A stretch of DNA of 64,000 bases from Paenibacillus rigui (GTDB taxonomy: Bacteria; Bacillota; Bacilli; Paenibacillales; NBRC-103111), in assembly GCF_002234615.1 (NCBI RefSeq), contig NZ_NMQW01000020.1, positions 87,888 to 151,887 on the forward strand, given 5' to 3'. Every line of letters starts with the position of its first letter. The first letter of the stretch is position 1. Made by a program: the position numbers and the translations under genes. Shown here piece by piece: positions 54,346-63,900 of this stretch. Below the pieces are notes generated by a model. The model saw only the letters and a program-made list of their open reading frames with translations, had not been told where the DNA came from and ran no database searches.

Positions 54346-55797
54346 TTAAGGTAGGATAATGTTTGTTCCACCGAATTGATCATAGAAATGAGTTGTTTTG
54401 TATTTCTCATAACTATACTCTCTAGAGAAACATGATATTTTACAAAGCCAACTGAAGGTCATTTCCATTTCCTCGCATAAGGACTGTATTATTTCTTTAT
54501 TTAGATAGAGAACGCTACCGGTATTCGGCGGTAAATTGGCCTCTGTCTTCTCAGTGAAGCCATACATCCAGTCCTTCCACTCGCCAATTACAACACCATA
54601 TTTTAATATTTGAATTGACTCTTCAGTACACTCATATTCCAATGGTTCCTCAGTGAGAGCTCCATGTGGAAGGTAAATACTGTTCATCCTCCAAAATTGC
54701 CAACGAGGAATAGTTGCAGGCCAAATATTTTTAGTTAGAGGCATAATAAGCCAATCACCTGACTGGATACCTTCGATCTCCTCTTTTTTTAACCTTCCAT
54801 TGAAAACTAGCTTTGATGGTCCGAAGCCAAATCCTCTTTCCAAGTGATCATGGATCTCTTCGATGTCTGGCTCCTCTTTACCAATACATTTTTGTAAAAC
54901 TCCTATAATTTGAAGATGATAAACTAAATTATCAGATGTATGAACTATTCCACTGGCATGTACTAAATTATTTTTACTTGTTTGTTGCTTTGACCAAAGT
55001 TCATTAACTTGATTCCATATCTTACTTGGTGTAGTGTCAATTTCACTTTCAAGTTTCTCTACAAATGGCCAATCATCAGGTTTATTGCCTACCTTCACAT
55101 TCCAAAGACCTAGATCCACGGGGCAATTTCTTAAAGCCAAAAAAATTGCCTCATGGAGATTGAAGCCGTGTTGGTTCACTGCCCAAGCTAACGACCTTAA
55201 AAATGCTGACCGATATATCTCACTGAACATCACATCAAAAACAGAATAATGTTCTGAGTCTTCTCTCCCCCAATAATTAAAGGACTCTCTGGAAAGTTTA
55301 AGGTTTAATTCTGAAACAATATTACTCCACTCGTGTAACCAATGTTGGGAAAAATTATTTCCAGTTTTTTGATCTATTCTCTCAACAATGTAGGCACCAG
55401 GATAAACTCTCAAATTCCTTGCAAAAAACTTTTCATGGTTCTTAGGCACTTCTTCTCGTTCCATGATAAAAAACGAATGATTTAAATCCTGTGGTAGCAT
55501 ACCTAGTTCAATCAATAATAAATTCGTTAATATAGATGGTTTGAAAATATTAGATGTCACGTCTTCTGGAAAACATAAATCTGGTTTAATAGATCGAGCT
55601 TTGTGAAGTATTATCAAACCATATAGGGAAATACTCTCAAGCTTCTGTGCTTTAATCCAATCCTTAAGATATGCGAAAGTTATTTCTGATTCACTTGGAT
55701 CGCATAAAAGTTCAGCAATTGCCAAGCAAGCCCTTTCCCTTACAAGACCAGAAGGCCACTCCAACCTTGCAAACAATAAATCAAATTCATTAGTCAA
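54346..55797 (-). CDS. unknown 483-residue protein coupled to the STAND nuclease gene
   Basis: I do not recognise this family. The protein is soluble, acidic and mixed alpha/beta. Its first 100 residues look helical and repeat-like (WPSGLVRERACLAIAELL), and the C-terminal third contains tryptophan-rich strands (PATIPRWQFWRMNSIYLPHG). No catalytic motif, signal peptide or membrane helix is visible. Translation starts at TTG 55797, eight bases inside the end of the upstream gene, with GGAGG seven bases ahead, so both products are probably made together. By position it is likely an accessory subunit, effector or immunity-type partner of the STAND protein. Confidence 0.75.
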   Translation of the reverse strand: MTNEFDLLFARLEWPSGLVRERACLAIAELLCDPSESEITFAYLKDWIKAQKLESISLYGLIILHKARSIKPDLCFPEDVTSNIFKPSILTNLLLIELGMLPQDLNHSFFIMEREEVPKNHEKFFARNLRVYPGAYIVERIDQKTGNNFSQHWLHEWSNIVSELNLKLSRESFNYWGREDSEHYSVFDVMFSEIYRSAFLRSLAWAVNQHGFNLHEAIFLALRNCPVDLGLWNVKVGNKPDDWPFVEKLESEIDTTPSKIWNQVNELWSKQQTSKNNLVHASGIVHTSDNLVYHLQIIGVLQKCIGKEEPDIEEIHDHLERGFGFGPSKLVFNGRLKKEEIEGIQSGDWLIMPLTKNIWPATIPRWQFWRMNSIYLPHGALTEEPLEYECTEESIQILKYGVVIGEWKDWMYGFTEKTEANLPPNTGSVLYLNKEIIQSLCEEMEMTFSWLCKISCFSREYSYEKYKTTHFYDQFGGTNIILP

Positions 55798-58700
55798 GGT
55801 CGGACCTCCATTCTACTCTGGGGAAATTTAATGGACTTAAAAAAGACTTTATTGTATCCATAGTTTTATGAGCCACTATCTCTGCAATATCCTGATGTCC
55901 TGTAACTACGCAATATTGAGTAAGTCTTACGAATGTATTTCTGGTCCCGACTTTTCTCCAAGGCTCTGAACCACGCTCTTTGAAGGTATCGATGATAAAT
56001 TCTAACCACCGCTGTGGGTAAAATCTTACAATGTATGCCCACCTTATTTCCTCATTAGATCTGCTACTAACATACCTAAACCATCCATACCCTTCTTTAT
56101 GCGCCTCTACAAGCCACTGGTAGGCTTCTGCACTTCCAAAATGACTTCGGATTAAGTTAAATAAGGTATCATAGTCAACCAACCTTCTTCCTCTTTCAAA
56201 CTCCTCTTTAATTATGCTATAGGCATCGTCAGCATTTTTGCTAAGCCAGTAATTAAACCAATGAACAATAGCTCCCTCCTTATAAGAACTGTATTCTCTT
56301 ACAGTATGTAGGTACATTCCAAAATCAGAGGGAGGGTATTTCTCAGGGTTGGGAAATGATACCGTAGGCTTTTCGACTACAGGTGCTTTTGTATTCACCA
56401 CTTCTTTTGAATGCCCAGCTATTTTATATTGCTTGTTAAAACTCAAGACTATTTCAGCTCTCACATTACCATCATTGGCTAGTTGATTCAATATTTGCAA
56501 ACTCTCACTATCTATAGCTGTTTTAGCAATTGCAACATTTATTTTATTATCATATTCCATTATTTTAATGTAGTTTCTAAAGGCCTGCTCTGCTTCGTAA
56601 TACTTCTCTCGATTGCATAATTCTAAATAATAATCCTTAAGTACTTCAGGCCAAACCTCGGAAAGAACTTCTCCAATTTCTATTGGTAAATGTCGTGTCT
56701 CGTCTCCATCCGTAAAATCACTAATCTGAATTATTGGAATGATAAGGCTCTCTAACCACTTTCGAACTTCACCTATATTATGCTTGTGACAAAGCTGAAT
56801 TAATTCTAATGCCCCAAATAACAACATATCCTTGTGATCGCCATGAGCGTAAAGATTCTCACAGCATAAATCTAATAAGGGAATTGTTTTATCACGAAGC
56901 TTATGGAAACTAGCGAGATTGGACAACTTTGCATAGCAGTCTGCCCTCTCAGAGAACGTATCAATTGAAGAATTTAGATTTCCTTGTTCTCTATTAATCA
57001 ACCATTGAGCGGCTTCTGGGCTAACTATATCTCTATTGTTTTTAAGATACGCAGGAATCCAATTCCACACATAAAAATAACCAGAAGTTATGGCAAAATT
57101 AAAGTCATCAATTGATATATACTGCTGTGGTTTTATTGACATAAATATTCTCTGCAAATCCAGACCAATAAAATCTATTGCTTTTTTGGCGTACTTACCA
57201 AATTCATAAACATCCCTATCTTCCGGCCAATTCGGTAAATCTAATTCAGAAATCCTTTCATAAAACCAACCAAACGCAGGAGGATCTTTCTTAATTAATT
57301 CCACCGCCAAATCCTTTGCAATATCATTGAAAATACTAAGCAGTTGTTTCGGCCAAGTATTTATACTTACATTACTTCTCATCCAAGCAATATTACTTTC
57401 ACTCTTATTCATCAGATGATTTGCGAGCAAGCAGAAAAATGTTGTTTGAAAAAACCAGACTAATTCGTTTTCATACCGATATAATTCGTATTCCTTTAAT
57501 TTTAATATTGATGTTTCTGGGAATTTTATCGTATAATCATTAATCCCATCTTTGAGGACAGAATATATTGCAATGTATGCGTTTTGATTAAAATCCTGTT
57601 GAATATGCCCTATATTTATTTCATCCTCGATTGCCAATAGAGACAAGCATCGTAAAACTTGATCAATCTCTTTTATAGATGAATGATCTTTTATTTTCAC
57701 CACCAGTTCTCGGAGAGGACTTAATAGCTTAAAACCACTTAATGCTTCCGCATAATCGGGTATCAACTCTTCAGAATTTGTTTCCACACAAAACTTTAAT
57801 ACTTTTTTTGGTTCTATATCATTTAGCGCCGCCAATTTTAGGCTCACCTTAGCTACTCGATTCCAAGACGAAGAATCCTGCTTTTTAGCAAGGCGATTGT
57901 TTAACTCGTTAAAACATATTTCAACTGCATTAATATTACCTTTGATGTACTCAACCTCAGCTAAAGCCTCAATTTCTGTTTCGCTTAAGCCGGAGATATT
58001 TTGTATTAGCAGCGGACTTATATAGGAATCTTCTTGTAATAACAGTTGCGTTCTTGTGACTGAGTGAAAAGTTTCAGGACGTTCATCTTGAATGGCATGA
58101 TGATAATCACGTAATAAACCTAATTCTATAAACTTTGATAAATCCCCCTGAAGAATTGCGTACCATGCACTCATTCCTAAAATAGTCGATATTTCTTTGG
58201 TCGGGCGTTTCTTTCTTATAGAATCAACAACCCATTTTCTATCGGGACCATTTATTAAGCTTTCCACATTGCCTAAATCTGCTTCTAATCTCCAAGTATA
58301 AGCCCAACGCAAGTATTCCGGCGCAGATTCTTGTAGCCAATCAAGTGCCATGCGTTTTAGCCTAATCGAATAATCTTCAAATCCTTCCTGACCTTGGACA
58401 AATACTATTAAGCTGCTATGATAAGGCCTCATCCCTAAAGTATCGAATATTAACAGATGCCTGACCATCCTAAGGCCCTCTCTAACCTCAGCAATTCTCT
58501 GCATTTGAGGATCAAGACAATCTATAATCCCTTGATCTGGCCATAAAAAGGGACATGCTGCAAAAAGATGGAGTATACTTCGACTCTGTTCACTTAATCT
58601 TTGCCACAATGTTCTATAATAACCAATAATCCCTTCATGTGAACACTCAGGTAGAGAACTAATATTTTCTGTGTTGATTTGTTTATTTTGTTCTAACAAG

Positions 58701-60172
58701 GACTTTAGTGAATATCTCAAATGAAGAGGATTACCTGTTGTTTTCTCATGAAATGCAGCGGCGAGTTGATTTAATCTGTATTCATTTATGCGATCGTCAT
58801 CGGAATCAAAGAGTTCGTCACTAATCTCTTGTTTTTGAAGCCACTCAATGACTGCTGTTATATCTAACAAAGGGATTTCTAACCATCTATCCCTCGGAAC
58901 AGTTGTGGTTAGCCTAGTTGGTAGCATAGTTTCATCTACAGGCTGAGTACCCAAAATAATAATAATTCCATGTGGAATCGGAATTAAGTTTTCAAACAGC
59001 TTGTTTAATTCATCAGCTGTCCCCTGTTCTCTCCATACATGATCGAGGCCGTCAATGATAACTATTAACGCCTTACTTTTATCTGAATAATATTTAGCGG
59101 CGGAATTAATCCACTCAGAAAAGTGCTTCGGATTAGGATTATTAGTTTCAAGTCCTTGTAATGAAAGTGGATATTTAGTTAAAATATCATTCATTAAGGA
59201 TTCTGCTACTTTGAGTGAATCTAAACGTCCCACAGTTCGATCCGTCGTTGACAAAAAATAATGATGCCTTATAACTGGATAACCGTCTGATTTTAAAGAA
59301 TCATACAAATAGCTTAAATACGTACTTTTCCCCATACCAGGACTGGCAGTAAGTACATAACACCCCTCAGAAGTCGCAGTAATTTCACTTATAAAATCTG
59401 TATGAAATTCTTCCGAAGGCAATACATAATCTTCCGGAATCTCAAATTGTTGTGGCAAGGACTGTAATTGATACCATCTTGCTGCCGCTCGTACTTGAGA
59501 CAAAGTTATTTCGCCGTTTGGTTCTGGAATATTTTTGTTTCTCACCCAGAAGTACAATTCATCCTTTAGGTTTAACCATCCGTGATCCGAACCACCAATT
59601 TTATAAAATCTTCGCTTTAACGCTTCTTCATAATCCTCGAGTCCTGCACAATCAAATCTAAAGAGAAAGGAATCAAAAAATTCCCTTGCAACTGCTTCTT
59701 CACCTATTTGTCGAATTATCTCTTCTCGGTACCCATCCGATATCATGTCAAAATTAATATGACCGTTCGGTAATAATGCCACCAATATTTCTTGTGCTGC
59801 CTTTCTATTGGTAATTAGACTGGCTTCGTGTAATAAACCTCTTTGCTTTATTTCTAAGACAGACGACGCCCATTTCTTCAGCAATGAGGGAAGCAATTTC
59901 CTTTTGCCTTCCCTTTCTTCTAAAAGTTTATCCCAAGTATATTCATCATCATCTTGTTCAGGATGTGTTGAAAATTTAACTTGTTTAACAACATAGCTTC
60001 CATCTGTTTTTAGAGCAACCACATCATCTAGGTATCCAGCTTCATCAGCTTCCACTTTAATATAATAAAATCTTTTTGGATGCTCTAGCATTTCAATCAT
60101 GTTTTCTAAAGCTACCAAGTCCTGTAGGTAATCGCCAGACCTTCTCGCACCAGATCTTGTATATTCCGTCAC
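55790..60172 (-). CDS. nuclease-like/STAND NTPase/helical-repeat protein, Avs-like defence candidate
   Basis: A 1460-residue protein with three parts. Residues 1-190 resemble a PD-(D/E)XK nuclease of the DUF4297/Cap4 kind: GDYLQ at 13-17, E41, LDD at 48-50 and QVK at 64-66. Residues about 255-560 form a STAND-type P-loop ATPase with Walker A SPGMGKST (277-284), Walker B LIVIIDGLDHVW (D374) and a GTQ sensor strand at 408-410. Residues 600-1460 are almost all helical, like the repeat sensor of STAND proteins. In Avs systems such sensors bind phage proteins, oligomerise and switch on the nuclease. Function here is inferred. Genes on the minus strand follow with overlap; the region is AT-rich and next to IS debris. 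Confidence 0.75.
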   Translation of the reverse strand: MTEYTRSGARRSGDYLQDLVALENMIEMLEHPKRFYYIKVEADEAGYLDDVVALKTDGSYVVKQVKFSTHPEQDDDEYTWDKLLEEREGKRKLLPSLLKKWASSVLEIKQRGLLHEASLITNRKAAQEILVALLPNGHINFDMISDGYREEIIRQIGEEAVAREFFDSFLFRFDCAGLEDYEEALKRRFYKIGGSDHGWLNLKDELYFWVRNKNIPEPNGEITLSQVRAAARWYQLQSLPQQFEIPEDYVLPSEEFHTDFISEITATSEGCYVLTASPGMGKSTYLSYLYDSLKSDGYPVIRHHYFLSTTDRTVGRLDSLKVAESLMNDILTKYPLSLQGLETNNPNPKHFSEWINSAAKYYSDKSKALIVIIDGLDHVWREQGTADELNKLFENLIPIPHGIIIILGTQPVDETMLPTRLTTTVPRDRWLEIPLLDITAVIEWLQKQEISDELFDSDDDRINEYRLNQLAAAFHEKTTGNPLHLRYSLKSLLEQNKQINTENISSLPECSHEGIIGYYRTLWQRLSEQSRSILHLFAACPFLWPDQGIIDCLDPQMQRIAEVREGLRMVRHLLIFDTLGMRPYHSSLIVFVQGQEGFEDYSIRLKRMALDWLQESAPEYLRWAYTWRLEADLGNVESLINGPDRKWVVDSIRKKRPTKEISTILGMSAWYAILQGDLSKFIELGLLRDYHHAIQDERPETFHSVTRTQLLLQEDSYISPLLIQNISGLSETEIEALAEVEYIKGNINAVEICFNELNNRLAKKQDSSSWNRVAKVSLKLAALNDIEPKKVLKFCVETNSEELIPDYAEALSGFKLLSPLRELVVKIKDHSSIKEIDQVLRCLSLLAIEDEINIGHIQQDFNQNAYIAIYSVLKDGINDYTIKFPETSILKLKEYELYRYENELVWFFQTTFFCLLANHLMNKSESNIAWMRSNVSINTWPKQLLSIFNDIAKDLAVELIKKDPPAFGWFYERISELDLPNWPEDRDVYEFGKYAKKAIDFIGLDLQRIFMSIKPQQYISIDDFNFAITSGYFYVWNWIPAYLKNNRDIVSPEAAQWLINREQGNLNSSIDTFSERADCYAKLSNLASFHKLRDKTIPLLDLCCENLYAHGDHKDMLLFGALELIQLCHKHNIGEVRKWLESLIIPIIQISDFTDGDETRHLPIEIGEVLSEVWPEVLKDYYLELCNREKYYEAEQAFRNYIKIMEYDNKINVAIAKTAIDSESLQILNQLANDGNVRAEIVLSFNKQYKIAGHSKEVVNTKAPVVEKPTVSFPNPEKYPPSDFGMYLHTVREYSSYKEGAIVHWFNYWLSKNADDAYSIIKEEFERGRRLVDYDTLFNLIRSHFGSAEAYQWLVEAHKEGYGWFRYVSSRSNEEIRWAYIVRFYPQRWLEFIIDTFKERGSEPWRKVGTRNTFVRLTQYCVVTGHQDIAEIVAHKTMDTIKSFLSPLNFPRVEWRSDLD

Positions 60173-60569
60173 TTAACTAACCTCCATTTAAACTGTCTAA
60201 ATATTTTCGAAAGACTTAGAGTAGCCGCTGCATGGGCTCGTCATGCGTTGTGCCATCGATTATTCGCTCTCCCCCAGGGCGAGATTGACTGCCGTTTATG
60301 GGGATTTTTCAAGCACTGTTACACGGGATTTTACACTGCCGCTCACACATCAGGTCAAGTTACATCATAACTGCAATTGTGCATTTTTTATATTTGTATC
60401 ATAGCCGTCTGAGGATCAGTATTGTTCTATCGTAATTATGTGTCATGCCGAATCTCGGTTGCTCTGTTTTAAACTCTTTCATTTCTCAAGTGCTCTCCAT
60501 CTATTTCGATAAATCAATCGCAGAATTTTAGGTCGTGTTTTCTACGTAAGATAAATAAGATTAAGCACC
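60173..60569. other. gene-free spacer upstream of the STAND operon
   Basis: No coding frame is convincing. A minus-strand TTGACC and TAAAAT pair near 60355-60330 with a 19-bp spacer is a weak promoter candidate. The spacer has no clear terminator for the 394-residue gene. Confidence 0.4.
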
Positions 60570-61754
60570 CTAGGAATCGTTTTCAGCCCCTTTGGCAAGA
60601 AACTGGAATTGATAATCTATCCATTCCTTAACCATTGTCTTAGATTTGAAGAAGATATGAGCAATTTCGAGAAGATCAGAGAACATTATGTTGTCCGCTC
60701 GAATCAGGTGGGTTCGATAAGTTGCATCTGTGATTCGCTTACCTGATGTTAATGTCGAATTCATTCGCTCTTGAATGCTATTTCCTCGGTAGACATTTAT
60801 TGCAAGATCCAGATGATTAAGTCGTACTTTCTCGAACGGCATATCATATGAATCAATTGCGTCCAAATGAATCATTCGTCCAATTAAATTGCCGTCTTCA
60901 ATATCTTCCTCGGATAGTTCCTCTAATGACATGCTGAAGTGTTTCTTGCTGCCCTCATTCTTCATCGTAGCTACTACTTGTAACTTTCGGATACCATACC
61001 TACAATACTCAAACCACTGCTGATACTTCCAATCATCTCCCGCAGCCTCCTCAATAGTATAGGACGGCAAAAATAATTCACTCCCCTCATGTTGATTAGG
61101 GTAAATCAATAAACGTTCAATCCAATGTGGATTCGGCGGTTGAACAAACTCTTCTTCAACAAGGGGCGGTGGTTCATTATTTGAGATACAGTAAGGATCG
61201 AGCCTAATATACAAATGTTCGGTTCCATATTTATGGATCAAAAAGTAGGGAACCATTGCATTAAGATAGCTAGCAGTTAAGAGAAAGGAACCTTTGTACT
61301 TACAAGTCCTGTACTTCGGAGAATTTAGTGGAGGATCAAAAGCCACTGCATCCAATCGGAGCAATTCTAGATCAGGATTTCCGCTTGATTTTCTACGTAA
61401 CTTCCCAAACAAATCTGGATGATGTTGGAAAATTGGTTGGGAGGGATGATACTCATTAAAGGAAAGATACTTATAAAAGATTCTGCTTGCGTCTGAAATC
61501 TCCAACGATATTCTAACTAAGGTTGATTGCTCTTCCTCAGTTTGCTGTGGGAAAAATGCTCTTATATAATACTCCAGACCAGTTCCAACCTCTTCCTTAG
61601 TTAGAAGTTGTCTTCTAATTGTGATTAACCGCATTATAATATTGGGATCATTCACCAATTGATTTTGAAGATAAGTTGCAGCATTAATTAAATCTAGTCT
61701 CTGGCTTTCTGCAATCCTCTGAATACTCTTCTCGTAAAATTCTAAATCATCCAA
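60570..61754 (-). CDS. unknown 394-residue island protein
   Basis: I do not recognise this family. The protein is soluble and AT-rich in coding like the STAND gene. A helical N-terminus (1-100) is followed by a central part with many prolines and aromatic residues (SYLNAMVPYFLIHKYGTEHL, PPNPHWIERLLIYPNQHEG) and a helical C-terminus ending in KTMVKEWIDYQFQFLAKGA. No nucleotide-binding or nuclease motif stands out. TTG start behind GAGGAATTGG. It lies 400 bp upstream of the STAND gene on the same strand; it could be part of the same defence locus or an independent cargo gene. Confidence 0.7.
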   Translation of the reverse strand: MDDLEFYEKSIQRIAESQRLDLINAATYLQNQLVNDPNIIMRLITIRRQLLTKEEVGTGLEYYIRAFFPQQTEEEQSTLVRISLEISDASRIFYKYLSFNEYHPSQPIFQHHPDLFGKLRRKSSGNPDLELLRLDAVAFDPPLNSPKYRTCKYKGSFLLTASYLNAMVPYFLIHKYGTEHLYIRLDPYCISNNEPPPLVEEEFVQPPNPHWIERLLIYPNQHEGSELFLPSYTIEEAAGDDWKYQQWFEYCRYGIRKLQVVATMKNEGSKKHFSMSLEELSEEDIEDGNLIGRMIHLDAIDSYDMPFEKVRLNHLDLAINVYRGNSIQERMNSTLTSGKRITDATYRTHLIRADNIMFSDLLEIAHIFFKSKTMVKEWIDYQFQFLAKGAENDS

Positions 61755-61965
61755 ACCAATTCCTCAATTCCACTACTTAGTAACTATCCAAACGAACATT
61801 TTGAATTAGTGATACCCCGTCTGTAAAAATGGTAACATTATCCTCTGATTTTAGCCCAAATTAGAATATGCCTCAACAAATTTCGAACATAGTTCGGGAT
61901 GTAGGGCAAGTAGGGTGGCTGGGTATAGCAGTCTTGCATGTGGAAATGAATAGATACTCATGAAC
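61755..61965. other. AT-rich spacer without gene
   Basis: Between the 394-residue gene and the IS21 remnant. No coding frame or repeat is convincing here. Confidence 0.4.
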
Positions 61966-62001
61966 ATAAAAAAAGCCGTGTGGAATATTCGTCCACACGG
62001 C
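61966..62001 (-). terminator. terminator beyond the IS21 remnant
   Basis: GCCGTGTGGA and TCCACACGGC pair perfectly and are followed by seven T's on the minus strand. It stands next to the presumed end of the insertion element. Confidence 0.8.
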
Positions 62002-62084
62002 AACCGAAAAGTCGACACCATGGCGGTAAAAATGGGCACCCGAGATTGCCGGTAGTGTGAGGCGGTTGCGCCAGTCATATTGTA

Positions 62085-62249
62085 TTAAAAATCAACGGAT
62101 ATCAGCTTATGGTACAGTTCCAGATTTCCCTGTTTCAGTGCATCGCGTTCTGCAAGCAGGCGCTGAATCTCATCGCGCAGACACTCGATGGCCGCTTCCA
62201 TCTCTGCGATTCCCGTCAGCAATTGCTCTGCTTTCGTTTCGTTATTCAC
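62085..62249 (-). CDS. small coiled-coil frame downstream of istB
   Basis: A GTG at 62249 with GGAAAGGAG ten bases upstream opens a 54-residue frame rich in Glu, Leu and Arg (AAIECLRDEIQRLLAERDAL) that looks like a coiled coil. It follows istB in the element. In this copy the istB stop appears lost, so the istB tail reads into it in the same frame. Whether it is a real accessory gene of this IS type is unknown. Confidence 0.45.
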   Translation of the reverse strand: MNNETKAEQLLTGIAEMEAAIECLRDEIQRLLAERDALKQGNLELYHKLISVDF

Positions 62250-62299
62250 GAAGGTTCTCCTTTCCGACCCTTCCAACGTTTGACGGAATCGATAGGAAT

Positions 62300-62908
62300 C
62301 GCCATCAAAGAGGAGGATGTGTGAGTGATGGGTCAGCCGATCTAGCAAGGCTGTGGTCAGTGCAGGATCTCCCAAATACATCTACCCAGCGAGAGAACTC
62401 TAGGTTGGAGGTGATGACGAGGCTGCCTTGCTCATAGCGATGTGAGATGAATAGAAAGAGTAGTTTACCGCCTTCACCAAGCGATACATGGCCAAGCTCG
62501 TCAAGAATCACAAGAACGTACTTGCTCCAGCTCACCCATTCCGATGGCGGTTGCATTGTGGCTCTAGCCCGTGCCGGGTCAGCCGATGCATATGACGTTC
62601 TCACGCCTCGGGATGAACGTTATTTGTGCGAGCTGCTCTACCTTCATCTTGGGGAGCTTTGGGATGTGAGCGAATTCAAACTCCTGCAGCGTCTTTGGTT
62701 CGGGAACCTCGCTTGACGCAGGAGATGCAGTTGCTTCTGCTCTTGTTTCTTGCTCACTTCGTGCTCCAGGAAGGATGCCATAAATTAAAGATGGTCAGCA
62801 GTCTGCTCCAGTGCATCCCTGGAGAGTTCGGGGTAATCCCGAAGGAGATTCGGCATGAGTAGTTGTCCGCACGATGTCGATACGCGCTTCAATGACGGCG
62901 GACGTCAT
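62300..62908 (-). pseudogene. istB, IS21 helper ATPase, degenerate
   Basis: The ATG at 62908 follows a perfect AAGGAGG. The reading then shows IstB features interrupted by damage: MTSAVIEARI, a frameshift, PNLLRDYPELSRDALEQTAD, a stop within HL-FMASFLEHEV, KTLQEFEFAHIPKLPK, ENVICIG followed by a Walker A in which two codons are stops (PGTG-SHNATA), an internal deletion, then LVILDELGHVSL (Walker B) and SHRYEQGSLVITSNLEF. A two-base shift precedes ALTTALLDRLTHHSHIL. At least three stops and two frameshifts make it non-functional. Confidence 0.8.
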
Positions 62909-63345
62909 TATACCACCTCCTTCAAGAGTCGATCGTACTGCTCAACATGAGCGGACATTGTGACGAACTGATGCGCGTCGTGGGCGGGAGTGATCCCCAG
63001 AATTCAATTGCTTCTGAACTGTCGATGCCGTAATTTCTGCAAGTTGCATTGATTCCAGCGCTGTCGTCATTTCCGAGAGAAAATGTTTACACTGGAGCGG
63101 AGCAGCAATACGAGCAGAAAATCCTTGTAGCCGCGGCAATGGGCCTGCGTTATGTGGGTCCGCAGTATACCAAGTATGGGTTGCAGTTGTCTTTCGACAG
63201 TCATGTTCGTAACAGCATGAGGCTTACGCTCTAGCGCCGTCAGATAGTGTCCAATCTACATCCGCACCTCGCCTCGCCGGTAGCATCGTGCGTGCGTTGC
63301 CACAACCGCGCTGCCGACGATCAAGTCGATCCGATCGACATAGCT
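62907..63345 (-). pseudogene. istA, IS21 transposase, C-terminal remnant
   Basis: Minus-strand reading gives YVDRIDLIVGSAVVATHARC, then GEVRM, a stop, GHYLTALERKPHAV and GYKDF, all matching the C-terminal region of IS21-family IstA, and ends VEQYDRLLKEVV with TAA overlapping the istB start. The catalytic DDE core is missing and several stops and shifts are present. Confidence 0.7.
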
Positions 63346-63463
63346 TAGAGTTGACGACGATTAATTTGATTCCCTTTGCAGCAATGGGTAGTCTTCTCAC
63401 CACTTGAACGGAAGGCATGGATTCGCGCTTCCCATTTTTCATTCGTATCTCATTTCTACTCAT

Positions 63464-63500
63464 AGAAAAATCCTCCTCTGATTGGCTTTTGAGGAGGATT
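63464..63500 (-). terminator. hairpin at the outer border of the IS remnant
   Basis: AATCCTCCTC and GAGGAGGATT pair perfectly around a 12-base loop with a T-run on the minus strand. Nothing else is recognised in 63501-63648. Confidence 0.65.
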
Positions 63501-63648
63501 ATCTCATGGCAGTAGCACGATTCGAAGCACTTTGGAGGTCACATTGTTAACGCGGTAACGCTCCTTATTCTCTTACTTAGTAAGGGATTTGACTTATCAT
63601 TTAGATACCCGATCTTGGCATGCCTTTCGGAGACAAAATCCTTGATAA

Positions 63649-63900
63649 TCATTGGAACGACTCAAACTGAGTTTTTATCCAAGTCCGATTTTGTTCAGCG
63701 ATATATTGCTCTGCATTAACAAGTAGCTCGACCAACTCACTTTTGGTTAATTGGTGGTATCTTCTTTTCACCCTTTCAATATCCCGATCCAGTTTAATGT
63801 TTTTAAAATCCAGATCTCCAACTCTTATCTTCACCCTGACCGGTTTAGGGGTTATTTTAGAGTATTTTAAGTAATAATCATATAAGTGAATCAATTTCAT
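63649..63900 (-). CDS. small hypothetical protein
   Basis: An 83-residue basic protein with a helical C-terminus (TKSELVELLVNAEQYIAEQN). I do not recognise it. The ATG at 63900 has only a weak AAGG upstream; an in-frame stop lies about 55 bases before it, so it is not simply the tail of a gene beyond the window. It may be a fragment or an island gene of unknown role. Confidence 0.4.
   Translation of the reverse strand: MKLIHLYDYYLKYSKITPKPVRVKIRVGDLDFKNIKLDRDIERVKRRYHQLTKSELVELLVNAEQYIAEQNRTWIKTQFESFQ

Larger units (their letters stand above)
62002..63463 (-). mobile_element. decayed IS21-family element
   Basis: This minus-strand block carries an istA 3' part, an istB full of stops and frameshifts, and a small third frame, in the standard istA-istB order with overlapping stop and start (TAATG at 62906-62910). 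The segment near 62002-62050, with TGTCGACTTTTCGGTTGCC on the minus strand, probably contains one end. No intact transposase remains, so the element is dead. Confidence 0.75.

Noticed and set aside
63224..63463. 79-codon minus-strand frame as a gene
   Set aside because: Its 3' half lies out of frame over the istA remnant, so it is part of the decayed insertion element.
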